Origin: Fennellomyces sp. T-0311
Taxonomy: Eukaryota > Mucoromycota > Mucoromycetes > Mucorales > Lichtheimiaceae
Reading direction: 5' to 3'
Assembly: GCA_025266875.1 (NCBI GenBank)
Contig: JALLLT010000052.1
Span: 62,001-126,000 of the forward strand
DNA: 64,000 nt
This document shows positions 10,650 through 21,815 of this stretch, one piece after another (position 1 is the first letter of the stretch; every line of letters begins with the position of its first letter). The notes below the pieces were generated by a model. The model made no database searches, was not told where the DNA came from, and saw only the letters and a program-made list of their open reading frames with translations. The position numbers were made by a program, and so were the translations under genes.

Positions 10650-10775
10650 GGTAAGTACGTTTCTTTTTTTTGTAGGGCGGTTTTAAGGTAAGTACGTTTC
10701 TTTTTTTTTTTTTTTGCAGGGCGGTTTTTTCTTTTTTTGTAGGGCGGTTTTAAGGTAAGTACTACTAACCGAAGA
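10650..10775 (+). repeat. Splice-site-like tandem repeat, unit 1
   Basis: About three irregular copies of a module built from AAG|GTAAGTACGTTTC, a run of 7-16 T, then GTAG or GCAG and GGCGGTTTT. Each looks like a 5' splice site followed within 30 nt by a polypyrimidine tract and 3' splice site. The last copy continues GTAAGTACTACTAACC, a donor fused to a perfect TACTAAC branch-point motif. Confidence 0.7.
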
Positions 10776-10989
10776 CCGAAGTCGGAAGTACTTGCCTCCT
10801 CGTGGCGGTCTTTGTCCACTAGATATCAATCTAGGCCAAAAGTACTACGCACTTGTAAATTGTTCAATAAACAGGCTTTTTGTCACGTTGTAAACAATAT
10901 CTGTCCATCGCTTAAAATGTCCACGCATATACCTGTCTTATGTTGATCCTTATAAAAAACTATCGCGAGATGTGAGAAAGGGTCTTGAA

Positions 10990-11080
10990 TGTTTGTTTCG
11001 TTGTGCGCGTTGAAAGTCTACATAAAAGGTTTTGAATGTTTGTTTCTTTGCGCACGTTGGAAGTCTACGTAAAAAAAAAA
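10990..11080 (+). repeat. 48-bp direct repeat, two copies
   Basis: TTGAATGTTTGTTTC...TTGAAAGTCTACATAAAAGG is followed at once by a diverged second copy ending AGTCTACGTAAAA. Repeated in unit 2 near 17731-17820. Confidence 0.65.
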
Positions 11081-12085
11081 ATGGCATGCGATCTTCGGAA
11101 CACTTTGACCGTCTCCTGTTCGTAAATAAAAAAAAAGTTTGAGACTGATGTTTGCATGGGTGGCACCGGCATAGCTTAAAGTTGTTTAGCACGACATTGA
11201 TAACACCAACAATGTCCATATGAAACACTGAAAGCTGTCTTTTTTGTTTTGCCTATGTTTGTTACACCGTCAACCCTCATGGAAGGCTATCAGGGTCTCA
11301 AACCTAAGACTGACTAGAAGAGCACGCCACAACCCTTTCAAAACAAAAGCACCGTCAGTGATTCTTAGCAAGAACTATGCGGTTGCCAAGCGTACCGTAC
11401 CAAACTCGTATCGGGCATGCCCAAAGCATAGCAGAAACACACTCACCATGATAAATTGTTCAATATGAAGCATAAATATCGGGTGTCTGCTATTTTGTCC
11501 GGCCATGTGATGCAACCGCATTACGCTGTATGTTGTAATTTGTATTTAACAAGTGCGGCGATCGGTACGACCAGGATTTCAAAACAAAATAAGCCTACTC
11601 GTCTTTTTCTGCCGTGGCCGAAAACGACGGTGCTGAGGTAGCGTTGCTCTTCACAAATCGGGTCAGATAGGATCCTGTCCGCATGTATACTAAGCGTTTG
11701 CAGTTGAGGTGCGTAGAAAGTCAAAGTAAAAAAAAAGAAAGGCATGTGATTGTCGGATCACTTTGACCAGCCTCTCCGACTGTCCTGCATACATACTAGC
11801 ATGTTGTGAAATTGTGTTTTGCTGTATCAACGCGTGCCCAGGATGGTACAGTATAGCTTGAAGCTGTCGGACGACATAGATAGCAACCACAACATCCATA
11901 TTAACCGTCGAAAGCCATGTTTGTTACACGATCAGCCTTCACGGCAATCGTTTGATGTGGCACATAGGCGTTGACTAGAATTGGATGGTTGTCATGCAAC
12001 CGCATTACGTTATATGCCGTAATTTGTGCTCAGCAACACGCTGGTCTGTGCGGCGCTTAACAATACCGGCATATCAATGTGAAAC
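11060..12085 (+). repeat. Diverged internal repeats of the array unit
   Basis: The strings GGCATG.GAT..TCGGA.CACTTTGACC (11082 and 11740), CATGTTTGTTACAC (near 11260 and 11919) and ATGCAACCGCATTACG (11508 and 11995) recur in similar order, so this part of the unit is itself built of old, degenerate repeats. No gene is supportable here; the small ORFs on both strands conflict. Confidence 0.5.
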
Positions 12086-12264
12086 ATTCCACACACCACA
12101 TACGACAATGAAACCCAATGCACATTTATCTGATAAGGTCCTTTGAAGGATTTTATAAAGAAAAAGGAATTGTGAATGAATACATAATGTATATATTATC
12201 CATATGGATGGCGCAAAGTGCATGTAGAAAGTTTCTGGTGTAGACTTTGTTTCCCTAGCTACTA

Positions 12265-12436
12265 CAGTGGCCGCTTTATATAACGATACGATGGTGCAGC
12301 CCAAACTTTATCGTTATATCAAAATATCGTTATATAAAATGGGATTTGGCAGTGATTACCGTATTGGTGCATCGAGAATTGTATCGTTATAGCGAATTAT
12401 CGTTATATAAAATATCATTATATAAAGCGACCACTG
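12265..12436. mobile_element. 172-bp MITE, Tc1/mariner-pogo type, unit 1
   Basis: Ends CAGTGGCCGCTTTATATAACG (left) and its near-complement finishing AAAGCGACCACTG (right), flanked by TA on both sides (12263-12264, 12437-12438). The interior repeats TATCGTTATATAAAA in both orientations. CAGT ends with a TA target duplication fit Tc1/mariner or pogo families; no coding capacity. Confidence 0.85.
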
Positions 12437-12708
12437 TAAGCATGCCTCATCGAATAATACTTTTAAGGGCAGAGCGATAAAGCTACATAAACGTATGAAT
12501 ATTGCAAATTTTTTTTCGTTTCCTGTAAGATAGTTACGATTTCATAAAGATAAAAGCGCGAAACCTTTGTAGGGATTCACCATTTTACTGGCTGTTGGAT
12601 GCATCCGAGCATATATCGCCTAGTTACAAATAACGTACGCATATATGTTGAAAAGGTTTATCGTATGTATAAAATATATCAATTTTGTTCAAGCCTCATC
12701 ACTTACCT

Positions 12709-14040
12709 GTCTCTGTTCGCTGTTGCTTCCATCAGTCTCCATCTGGTCATGTATAAGGATCTCTACTAAAAAGAAAAATAAGCAATCCACTGGGTACCAC
12801 TTTAGCGCCGGCACCCCCGACGGCGATAGTTCTACAGTCGTATCGCAGACTCTCCCAGGGCATTTTCATATGCCAGTGGCGACGAAGCACAATGCCCTTC
12901 GCAGGCTCCTGACCCAAGACCTCGCTGGTCACCCTTACTGCCTCGCCGCGTCCACCTACGGGTTTTCAGCATCCGGGATTCTGTCCTCAACTCTAGTTTT
13001 CGCCTCAGGGATTTCAACCGTGGGTCAGGCGCCGTGTTCCGGATCCATCCCTTCGACGGCGCATGGGCTTTCCTCACGGCCTCACCGAAGTGTTAACCGC
13101 TCACTTTATTTATTGGCTCCCCTTAGCTTGTGGGTCCGCCGAATGAGGTTGGGACGTTGACGGGTCCGCAGGAAAGCAAGTGAAACGGAGGAGGCAAAAA
13201 AACCATGTAATCGCAGCGTCAATGCGCGCAACCCCATTTGACTCTCTCGTACGTCTCCGATGCTTGTTGAAATCCGTTTGCTGGAACATCTAAAAGACAG
13301 GTCAAAAAGATAAATTGAAAAACCATGTGCACACTTACCATCTCGCTGAGAGTCCTGGCCTGGCGCACCGAGAGAAACACGCCACCAGCTGCCATGGCAG
13401 TGTTTTCGTTGCCAGCCTAACGTCTCACGAATGCCAAGCACCTGCGAAGACCCACACCGAATACCATTGGCAGTCTCGAAAGACACTGGCAACGTATTCT
13501 CTCAGTGGCCTGCAGCTCGGATGCTTGCTGAAACGGCTTCTTTGGGGCAATCTAAAGGGAAAAGTAAGAAGCAAGTTCGACAAAGTCAAACGCCATGAAC
13601 ACCACAAACAACTTGCCCGACTGCGAAAGCTGTTCTTGTTGTTTTCCGTTTAGCTTCAGGTGGAATCGCACGATTCGCGCAGGCATGTCTCTATTTGAAT
13701 GGAGCTGAAATGAGTAGTCCAAGCTTGCATCTCTCGTTCGAAACGATGCTCGCATTCTTGTACATTCCTTTCTTTTTACTCGCCTCATTTGAACATTTTC
13801 ACTCAGTTTCACTCAGGCTTCATCTGCAGGCAACCCATTGAGTAAATGCTTTTGCAACATTGCCATAACAACTTACCTGGCGTTGACATGGAACCTCATA
13901 TCAAAAAGCTGCTGTGGGGACAAACCTTCCCATCTGGGAAATTGCTTTCACACGCCGACTCCCACTAAACGCCAATTGCTCTGTGTCCTCGGTACCTACA
14001 TACAAACATCTCTATGGAGAGCAATCGGTTGATAACATGG
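12709..14040 (-). pseudogene. Spliced-looking minus-strand gene relic, unit 1
   Basis: Several good introns line up on the minus strand: 13876-13824 (GTAAGT...CTGCAG), a GC-AG intron 13616-13552 (GCAAGT...CCCTTTAG), 13338-13290 (GTAAGTGTGC...TCTTTTAG), and a donor GACAG|GTAAGTG at 12708. Exons between them are partly open (e.g. 13812-13620, RASFRTRDASLDYSFQLH). The exons after the two middle introns are similar to each other (CAGCAAGCATCCGAG and CAACAAGCATCGGAG), suggesting an exon duplication. All three frames are stopped just after the first acceptor, so no full reading frame is possible. No family recognised. The plus ORF 12645-13160 overlaps and is probably a shadow. Confidence 0.35.
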
Positions 14041-14093
14041 CTTTTTTTTTCAATAATCTTATAAACGCTCATTTCGTATCAGCTCCCTTCCTA

Positions 14094-15081
14094 TTTTTTT
14101 GCTTCAACGATTCCATATCCACATCACTTGATCAACTGCTCAAGAGTGCGTTGGCCTTGTCCTTGACTCCTAAACTTTAATCATGAGTACCATCCGTAAT
14201 AACACTCTCCGTAACATTCCCGGTAACACCATCAAAGCCGATGTTTATTTGTTTCAAAAAGCTGCCCAACCGTCCGTTTTTCTTTTGCATTGGTATCCCC
14301 CGAAAAACATTATCATCACGTACCAGTGGGAATAATGGATCGCGTTCTACGCTATCCGATCGTTCAGATGATTCCTTGCAGCAACACCAACATTCCAAGG
14401 CCACCGTTCCGTGACATTACGCCAAACTGTTTGTAGCACAAGTCCAAGTGTGTCTTTCATCGACACATCCGGAACTGCACCGATCATCCGGACAGTAAAA
14501 TCGCCCAACATGCTATGCCAACATGCCTACGCCCAACATGCCTACGCCAACATGCCTACGCCCAACATGCCTACGCCCAACATGCCTACGCCAACATGCC
14601 TACGCCACATGCTATCCAATCACTGCACCTGTTCACTCCCCATCGCCCATCACTTGACACCTTTACTGCCTCAACCACCCCGTCTCAAACCGCCCCATTA
14701 CATCACTGCATCTATTGTCCCTTTTGTACACCAATTTATCCCCTATCCACTGCTAAGAACTACCTATAAAGCTAGCAGCCGAGGAAAGTTCTTTTCAAAT
14801 TTACCGTCATCACACCGGCTCTTTGGCCAATTCTTCCCAAAGTCGACCTATTTTTTGTTATATCTCGGTCCCCAATTATGCTAGCACCACAAACTAAGCC
14901 GTCCCATATATCACTTCTATCTCTTGCCTGGGACTACCCGTTAAAAGAAACAAAAATAGCTCACCATGTTAATCAATTTTTTGTATCCCGGAAAAGATGA
15001 TAATCAAAGTCCTCTAATAACCTTTGCGCTTATCGCTCGTTTAACTATCTATTATTATCATTACGTCCGTCGTAAAGTCCT
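14094..15081 (+). repeat. Array boundary repeat, copy 2
   Basis: Same segment as copy 1 but with several one-base losses or gains in C and A runs, e.g. in the minisatellite (14510-14615) and at TCAAACCGCCCC (14686). Copies 1 and 3 share the intact versions, so copy 2 may hold consensus errors. Confidence 0.8.
14503..14616 (+). repeat. 15-bp minisatellite, 8 units with one-base deletions
   Basis: Same array as at 7743, but several units read CCAACATG or CCACATG in place of CCCAACATG. The losses fall in the CCC run and break the periodic frame. Confidence 0.9.
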
Positions 15082-16800
15082 CTGCAAAAATTCCAATACA
15101 TCAAGCATATCCAGTTGCTGGTTAAACCAGTAATTGTTTTCAAAGATACCTAGTTGATATCGCTGCCAGTTCCAAACGGAGAAAATAAAAAGTCAATATT
15201 TCTGCTTCGAGCCTACTTTACACAATTCTTTAGAGGTCATTTACTTATGGATTACATTCATCGGTATGGACAGCCTTTGAATCGCTGGCATTGGCTCGGA
15301 AATATCTCTAATATTAAACTTTCCGAGCTTATTCTCGCCAATTATATAAGGAAGGTCGTCGAATTAGACTTTCTACCTATTTTCCAAACTCGTTACTACT
15401 AGTTTTATTCATTAACCATCACTTTAGCACTAAATTATCTATAAAGTGTGGTTGCGGCGGATATATACGTACTTCCTACATAGCTTTTTATATAGGCACT
15501 GGATTGGCTAGCTTAAGGACCCATTGGAAGCGCCTTTTTGTGCTCTGCAATAATTATAGTACATCAAGTAAATCTAAGCGCTAGATGAGACATTATCAGG
15601 TGAGGTGCGGATTAAAAATGATTTTACTAAATTATCCAGCGATTAGATTTCCATGATGTACAGAAGCGAGTGATGGAGAAAGCAAAACCGCGTCCAGATG
15701 TTGTGGTAGCCAGTGGAATCCGAAGCTAGGTAAATCGTTTTCCTAAAAGTAACATAATATAGTATAACCGTATTTGCGGGCCATCGATTAATTGGATTAC
15801 ATTGGTGCAAGAGAGCGAATTGTAGATGACACAAAAGAGACATTCAATAGCTTTTATATATAGCCGAACCACCAACTGGGTGAGAAGCTATCCTAGAAAG
15901 TATGAAAACATCGGCGATAACTACATTTTCTAGCGAATTCAGCGCTTAGGCTATAGGATTAGCGAGTAAACAAAGCAATAACATGGGTAGAAAATACGCA
16001 GAAAGCCAAATCAGAGAACCTTCCAGGCATAACGGACGAGATTAAGGCCGATAAGTGAATTCTGATACTTTTCCCAAGCCAACTACAGCAATTTCGACGT
16101 ATATTCAGACTGATAAACGCTATCTATCAATATATTGGCCATCACAAAATTGTGTAAAGTGGAACCTGAGGCAAGTACGTTCACTTTTTGCGTTCATCGT
16201 TCCGTGTCAGCAGTAGGACCTGCGAGAGATCCTTCAGCACGGTTACTGAATCAACCAACGATTATATTCCCTTGATGTATCACTATTTTTGTAGAGAAAG
16301 TCAAGGTCATGCGTCCAGTGATGATTGTCGCGTGTCAAAGTGGCGGCGAAAAAAAAATTACATACAAAAGAAGCGATTTTTGACCTTTGAACGAGATTTG
16401 TAGCATACTTGTTATATGTAAAACAAGCGTAAACCTTTTCAGTAGGTGGTCCAAATCGTAAGATTTACGGAATGGGTGATTTTATGTTGATAGCATTATT
16501 TGGGGCCGAGCTACAAGTAAAAGCAATCAGCTACTGCTAAAATTAAGCAGGCCAAAAAGCCAGCGATCAAAACATGTGATCCGAAAGGTTAAAAACCCAA
16601 AATCGTATATGATCATAGCATACCATCGCCAATCAGCGCGTGATGCGTACTTTTTATTGAAGGTTTCTGCATATAAACTTGATCACCAACTTTGAAAGCG
16701 GATCTTTCCTTATCGTAAAATCCCGGCGTACTGATGATTTGCAGAAAAAAAAAAAGGGTCCTCCGAAAAAGGGAAGTAACATTATTTAAAGCACAGCTAT
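15082..16800. other. Array unit 2, AT-rich stretch without a supportable gene
   Basis: Counterpart of 8321-10060, but with about 1.5-2 percent substitutions (mostly transitions) and several one-base indels in the first 1.3 kb. No gene. Confidence 0.5.
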
Positions 16801-17090
16801 TGGTCCCGTATATATAAACCAGATCTACTGCGCGTTGAGCAATCAAATCTCTTCCGGTCAAGTCAACTATTCCACTCTGGAGCTTAAGGTGAGTTTCTTT
16901 TTTTTTTGTTGCCATACTTTTGTCGCCATACTTTTGTCGCCATGACTTTGCCACGGCAATGAGTCATGTTCATGATCTACATTGTTGCTTCCCTGATTTA
17001 CATTGGGCCGCTTTCAATGAACTTCATTGTGCTCCTTTCAACGCGCTTTTGTTCTGATATTCATTTGACTTTGATTTTTAGGCATTCCCT

Positions 17091-17345
17091 ATGGCAGCAT
17101 GTTTATTAGGTTCAGGTCATAGAGGCTGTCCAAAGCGGTTGCACCGCAGGGCAACGTTGACAAGAAAGACGCACTCTTTGAGTTGCCCTTGCCGCGTGGG
17201 TCGGAGGGATGACCAGCGAACGGAGGCGGACGACGAGCGAACGGAGGCGGACGACGGACGGACGGACGGAGGCGGACGATCAGCACATCCTTCCGGCCTA
17301 CTCCTTTGGGCAGCCTCGCTGTGGGACAGTGGGCACGCGCAATAG
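17091..17345 (+). CDS. Small Arg/Asp-rich ORF of array unit 2, 84 aa
   Basis: Identical duplicate of the ORF at 10349 with the same upstream TATA box and intron. Complete identity over this part of the units suggests a recent duplication or homogenisation. Confidence 0.35.
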   Translation: MAACLLGSGHRGCPKRLHRRATLTRKTHSLSCPCRVGRRDDQRTEADDERTEADDGRTDGGGRSAHPSGLLLWAASLWDSGHAQ

Positions 17346-17390
17346 TGGAGTTTTGTGGGCGCGCAAAACAAAGGTATCTGCGTAGGGTTA

Positions 17391-17516
17391 AGGTAAGTAC
17401 GTTTCTTTTTTTTTGTAGGGCGGTTTTAAGGTAAGTACGTTTCTTTTTTTTTTTTTTGCAGGGCGGTTTTTTCTTTTTTTGTAGGGCGGTTTTAAGGTAA
17501 GTACTACTAACCGAAG
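17391..17516 (+). repeat. Splice-site-like tandem repeat, unit 2
   Basis: Same as 10650-10775, with a one-base difference in the first T run. Confidence 0.7.
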
Positions 17517-19005
17517 ACCGAAGTCGGAAGTACTTGCCTCCTCGTGGCGGTCTTTGTCCACTAGATATCAATCTAGGCCAAAAGTACTACGCACTTGTAA
17601 ATTGTTCAATAAACAGGCTTTTTGTCACGTTGTAAACAATATCTGTCCATCGCTTAAAATGTCCACGCATATACCTGTCTTATGTTGATCCTTATAAAAA
17701 ACTATCGCGAGATGTGAGAAAGGGTCTTGAATGTTTGTTTCGTTGTGCGCGTTGAAAGTCTACATAAAAGGTTTTGAATGTTTGTTTCTTTGCGCACGTT
17801 GGAAGTCTACGTAAAAAAAAAATGGCATGCGATCTTCGGAACACTTTGACCGTCTCCTGTTCGTAAATAAAAAAAAAGTTTGAGACTGATGTTTGCATGG
17901 GTGGCACCGGCATAGCTTAAAGTTGTTTAGCACGACATTGATAACACCAACAATGTCCATATGAAACACTGAAAGCTGTCTTTTTTGTTTTGCCTATGTT
18001 TGTTACACCGTCAACCCTCATGGAAGGCTATCAGGGTCTCAAACCTAAGACTGACTAGAAGAGCACGCCACAACCCTTTCAAAACAAAAGCACCGTCAGT
18101 GATTCTTAGCAAGAACTATGCGGTTGCCAAGCGTACCGTACCAAACTCGTATCGGGCATGCCCAAAGCATAGCAGAAACACACTCACCATGATAAATTGT
18201 TCAATATGAAGCATAAATATCGGGTGTCTGCTATTTTGTCCGGCCATGTGATGCAACCGCATTACGCTGTATGTTGTAATTTGTATTTAACAAGTGCGGC
18301 GATCGGTACGACCAGGATTTCAAAACAAAATAAGCCTACTCGTCTTTTTCTGCCGTGGCCGAAAACGACGGTGCTGAGGTAGCGTTGCTCTTCACAAATC
18401 GGGTCAGATAGGATCCTGTCCGCATGTATACTAAGCGTTTGCAGTTGAGGTGCGTAGAAAGTCAAAGTAAAAAAAAAGAAAGGCATGTGATTGTCGGATC
18501 ACTTTGACCAGCCTCTCCGACTGTCCTGCATACATACTAGCATGTTGTGAAATTGTGTTTTGCTGTATCAACGCGTGCCCAGGATGGTACAGTATAGCTT
18601 GAAGCTGTCGGACGACATAGATAGCAACCACAACATCCATATTAACCGTCGAAAGCCATGTTTGTTACACGATCAGCCTTCACGGCAATCGTTTGATGTG
18701 GCACATAGGCGTTGACTAGAATTGGATGGTTGTCATGCAACCGCATTACGTTATATGCCGTAATTTGTGCTCAGCAACACGCTGGTCTGTGCGGCGCTTA
18801 ACAATACCGGCATATCAATGTGAAACATTCCACACACCACATACGACAATGAAACCCAATGCACATTTATCTGATAAGGTCCTTTGAAGGATTTTATAAA
18901 GAAAAAGGAATTGTGAATGAATACATAATGTATATATTATCCATATGGATGGCGCAAAGTGCATGTAGAAAGTTTCTGGTGTAGACTTTGTTTCCCTAGC
19001 TACTA

Positions 19006-19177
19006 CAGTGGCCGCTTTATATAACGATACGATGGTGCAGCCCAAACTTTATCGTTATATCAAAATATCGTTATATAAAATGGGATTTGGCAGTGATTAC
19101 CGTATTGGTGCATCGAGAATTGTATCGTTATAGCGAATTATCGTTATATAAAATATCATTATATAAAGCGACCACTG
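19006..19177. mobile_element. 172-bp MITE, Tc1/mariner-pogo type, unit 2
   Basis: Identical to the copy at 12265-12436. It was evidently carried along by the unit duplication, since its position and TA flanks are the same relative to the unit. Confidence 0.85.
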
Positions 19178-19449
19178 TAAGCATGCCTCATCGAATAATA
19201 CTTTTAAGGGCAGAGCGATAAAGCTACATAAACGTATGAATATTGCAAATTTTTTTTCGTTTCCTGTAAGATAGTTACGATTTCATAAAGATAAAAGCGC
19301 GAAACCTTTGTAGGGATTCACCATTTTACTGGCTGTTGGATGCATCCGAGCATATATCGCCTAGTTACAAATAACGTACGCATATATGTTGAAAAGGTTT
19401 ATCGTATGTATAAAATATATCAATTTTGTTCAAGCCTCATCACTTACCT

Positions 19450-20781
19450 GTCTCTGTTCGCTGTTGCTTCCATCAGTCTCCATCTGGTCATGTATAAGGA
19501 TCTCTACTAAAAAGAAAAATAAGCAATCCACTGGGTACCACTTTAGCGCCGGCACCCCCGACGGCGATAGTTCTACAGTCGTATCGCAGACTCTCCCAGG
19601 GCATTTTCATATGCCAGTGGCGACGAAGCACAATGCCCTTCGCAGGCTCCTGACCCAAGACCTCGCTGGTCACCCTTACTGCCTCGCCGCGTCCACCTAC
19701 GGGTTTTCAGCATCCGGGATTCTGTCCTCAACTCTAGTTTTCGCCTCAGGGATTTCAACCGTGGGTCAGGCGCCGTGTTCCGGATCCATCCCTTCGACGG
19801 CGCATGGGCTTTCCTCACGGCCTCACCGAAGTGTTAACCGCTCACTTTATTTATTGGCTCCCCTTAGCTTGTGGGTCCGCCGAATGAGGTTGGGACGTTG
19901 ACGGGTCCGCAGGAAAGCAAGTGAAACGGAGGAGGCAAAAAAACCATGTAATCGCAGCGTCAATGCGCGCAACCCCATTTGACTCTCTCGTACGTCTCCG
20001 ATGCTTGTTGAAATCCGTTTGCTGGAACATCTAAAAGACAGGTCAAAAAGATAAATTGAAAAACCATGTGCACACTTACCATCTCGCTGAGAGTCCTGGC
20101 CTGGCGCACCGAGAGAAACACGCCACCAGCTGCCATGGCAGTGTTTTCGTTGCCAGCCTAACGTCTCACGAATGCCAAGCACCTGCGAAGACCCACACCG
20201 AATACCATTGGCAGTCTCGAAAGACACTGGCAACGTATTCTCTCAGTGGCCTGCAGCTCGGATGCTTGCTGAAACGGCTTCTTTGGGGCAATCTAAAGGG
20301 AAAAGTAAGAAGCAAGTTCGACAAAGTCAAACGCCATGAACACCACAAACAACTTGCCCGACTGCGAAAGCTGTTCTTGTTGTTTTCCGTTTAGCTTCAG
20401 GTGGAATCGCACGATTCGCGCAGGCATGTCTCTATTTGAATGGAGCTGAAATGAGTAGTCCAAGCTTGCATCTCTCGTTCGAAACGATGCTCGCATTCTT
20501 GTACATTCCTTTCTTTTTACTCGCCTCATTTGAACATTTTCACTCAGTTTCACTCAGGCTTCATCTGCAGGCAACCCATTGAGTAAATGCTTTTGCAACA
20601 TTGCCATAACAACTTACCTGGCGTTGACATGGAACCTCATATCAAAAGCTGCTGTGGGGACAAACCTTCCCATCTGGGAAATTGCTTTCACACGCCGACT
20701 CCCACTAAACGCCAATTGCTCTGTGTCCTCGGTACCTACATACAAACATCTCTATGGAGAGCAATCGGTTGATAACATGGC
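19450..20781 (-). pseudogene. Spliced-looking minus-strand gene relic, unit 2
   Basis: Same introns and partial exons as 12709-14040, with a one-base change in an A run near 20645. It has no features of its own. Confidence 0.3.
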
Positions 20782-20833
20782 TTTTTTTTTCAATAATCTT
20801 ATAAACGCTCATTTCGTATCAGCTCCCTTCCTA

Positions 20834-21815
20834 TTTTTTTGCTTCAACGATTCCATATCCACATCACTTGATCAACTGCTCAAGAGTGCGTTGGCCTTGT
20901 CCTTGACTCCTAAACTTTAATCATGAGTACCATCCGTAATAACACTCTCCGTAACATTCCCGGTAACACCATCAAAGCCGATGTTTATTTGTTTCAAAAA
21001 GCTGCCCAACCGTCCGTTTTTCTTTTGCATTGGTATCCCCCGAAAAACATTATCATCACGTACCAGTGGGAATAATGGATCGCGTTCTACGCTATCCGAT
21101 CGTTCAGATGATTCCTTGCAGCAACACCAACATTCCAAGGCCACCGTTCCGTGACATTACGCCAAACTGTTTGTAGCACAAGTCCAAGTGTGTCTTTCAT
21201 CGACACATCCGGAACTGCACCGATCATCCGGACAGTAAAATCGCCCAACATGCCTATGCCCAACATGCCTACGCCCAACATGCCTACGCCCAACATGCCT
21301 ACGCCCAACATGCCTACGCCCAACATGCCTACGCCCAACATGCCTATGTACCAATCACTGCACCTGTTCACTCCCCATCGCCCATCACTTGACACCTTTA
21401 CTGCCTCAACCACCCCGTCTCAACCGCCCATTACATCACTGCATCTATTGTTCCCTTTTGTACACCAATTTATCCCCTATCCACTGCTAAGAACTACCTA
21501 TAAAGCTAGCAGCCGAGGAAAGTTCTTTTCAAATTTACCGTCATCACACCGGCTCTTTGGCCAATTCTTCCCAAAGTCGACCTATTTTTTGTTATATCTC
21601 GGTCCCCAATTATGCTAGCACCACAAACTAAGCCGTCCCATATATCACTTCTATCTCTTGCCTGGGACTACCCGTTAAAAGAAACAAAAATAGCTCACCA
21701 TGTTAATCAATTTTTTGTATCCCGGAAAAGATGATAATCAAAGTCCTCTAATAACCTTTGCGCTTATCGCTCGTTTAACTATCTATTATTATCATTACGT
21801 CCGTCGTAAAGTCCT
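20834..21815 (+). repeat. Array boundary repeat, copy 3 (terminal)
   Basis: Essentially identical to copy 1 apart from one fewer 15-bp minisatellite unit. The match ends at 21815 and unique sequence begins. Confidence 0.8.
21243..21347 (+). repeat. 15-bp minisatellite, 7 units
   Basis: Clean version of the same array with one unit fewer than copy 1. Confidence 0.95.

Larger units (their letters stand above)
7331..21815 (+). repeat. Tandem array, about 2.15 copies of a 6.74-kb unit
   Basis: The string GCTTCAACGATTCCATATCC occurs at 7341, 14101 and 20841 (spacings 6760 and 6740). Unit 1 is about 7331-14093 and unit 2 about 14094-20833. A third partial copy of about 0.98 kb ends at 21815 inside CGTCGTAAAGTCCT, after which the sequence diverges. 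The layout (short repeat, long middle, short repeat, long middle, short repeat) would also fit an LTR-type tandem. However, I find no TG...CA ends, primer-binding site, purine tract, target duplication or gag-pol, so I call it a tandem duplication. Divergence is patchy: 8320-9600 differs from 15075-16340 by about 20 substitutions, while 9700-14090 differs almost only in homopolymer lengths. Confidence 0.85.

Noticed and set aside
12645..13160. 171-aa plus ORF in the array
   Set aside because: It runs antisense across good minus-strand splice sites, has no domain, and its N-terminus is AT-rich intergenic sequence.
7331..21815. LTR retrotransposon tandem (LTR-internal-LTR-internal-LTR)
   Set aside because: The geometry fits, but there is no TG...CA terminus, primer-binding site, polypurine tract, 5-bp target duplication, or reverse transcriptase/integrase coding on either strand.
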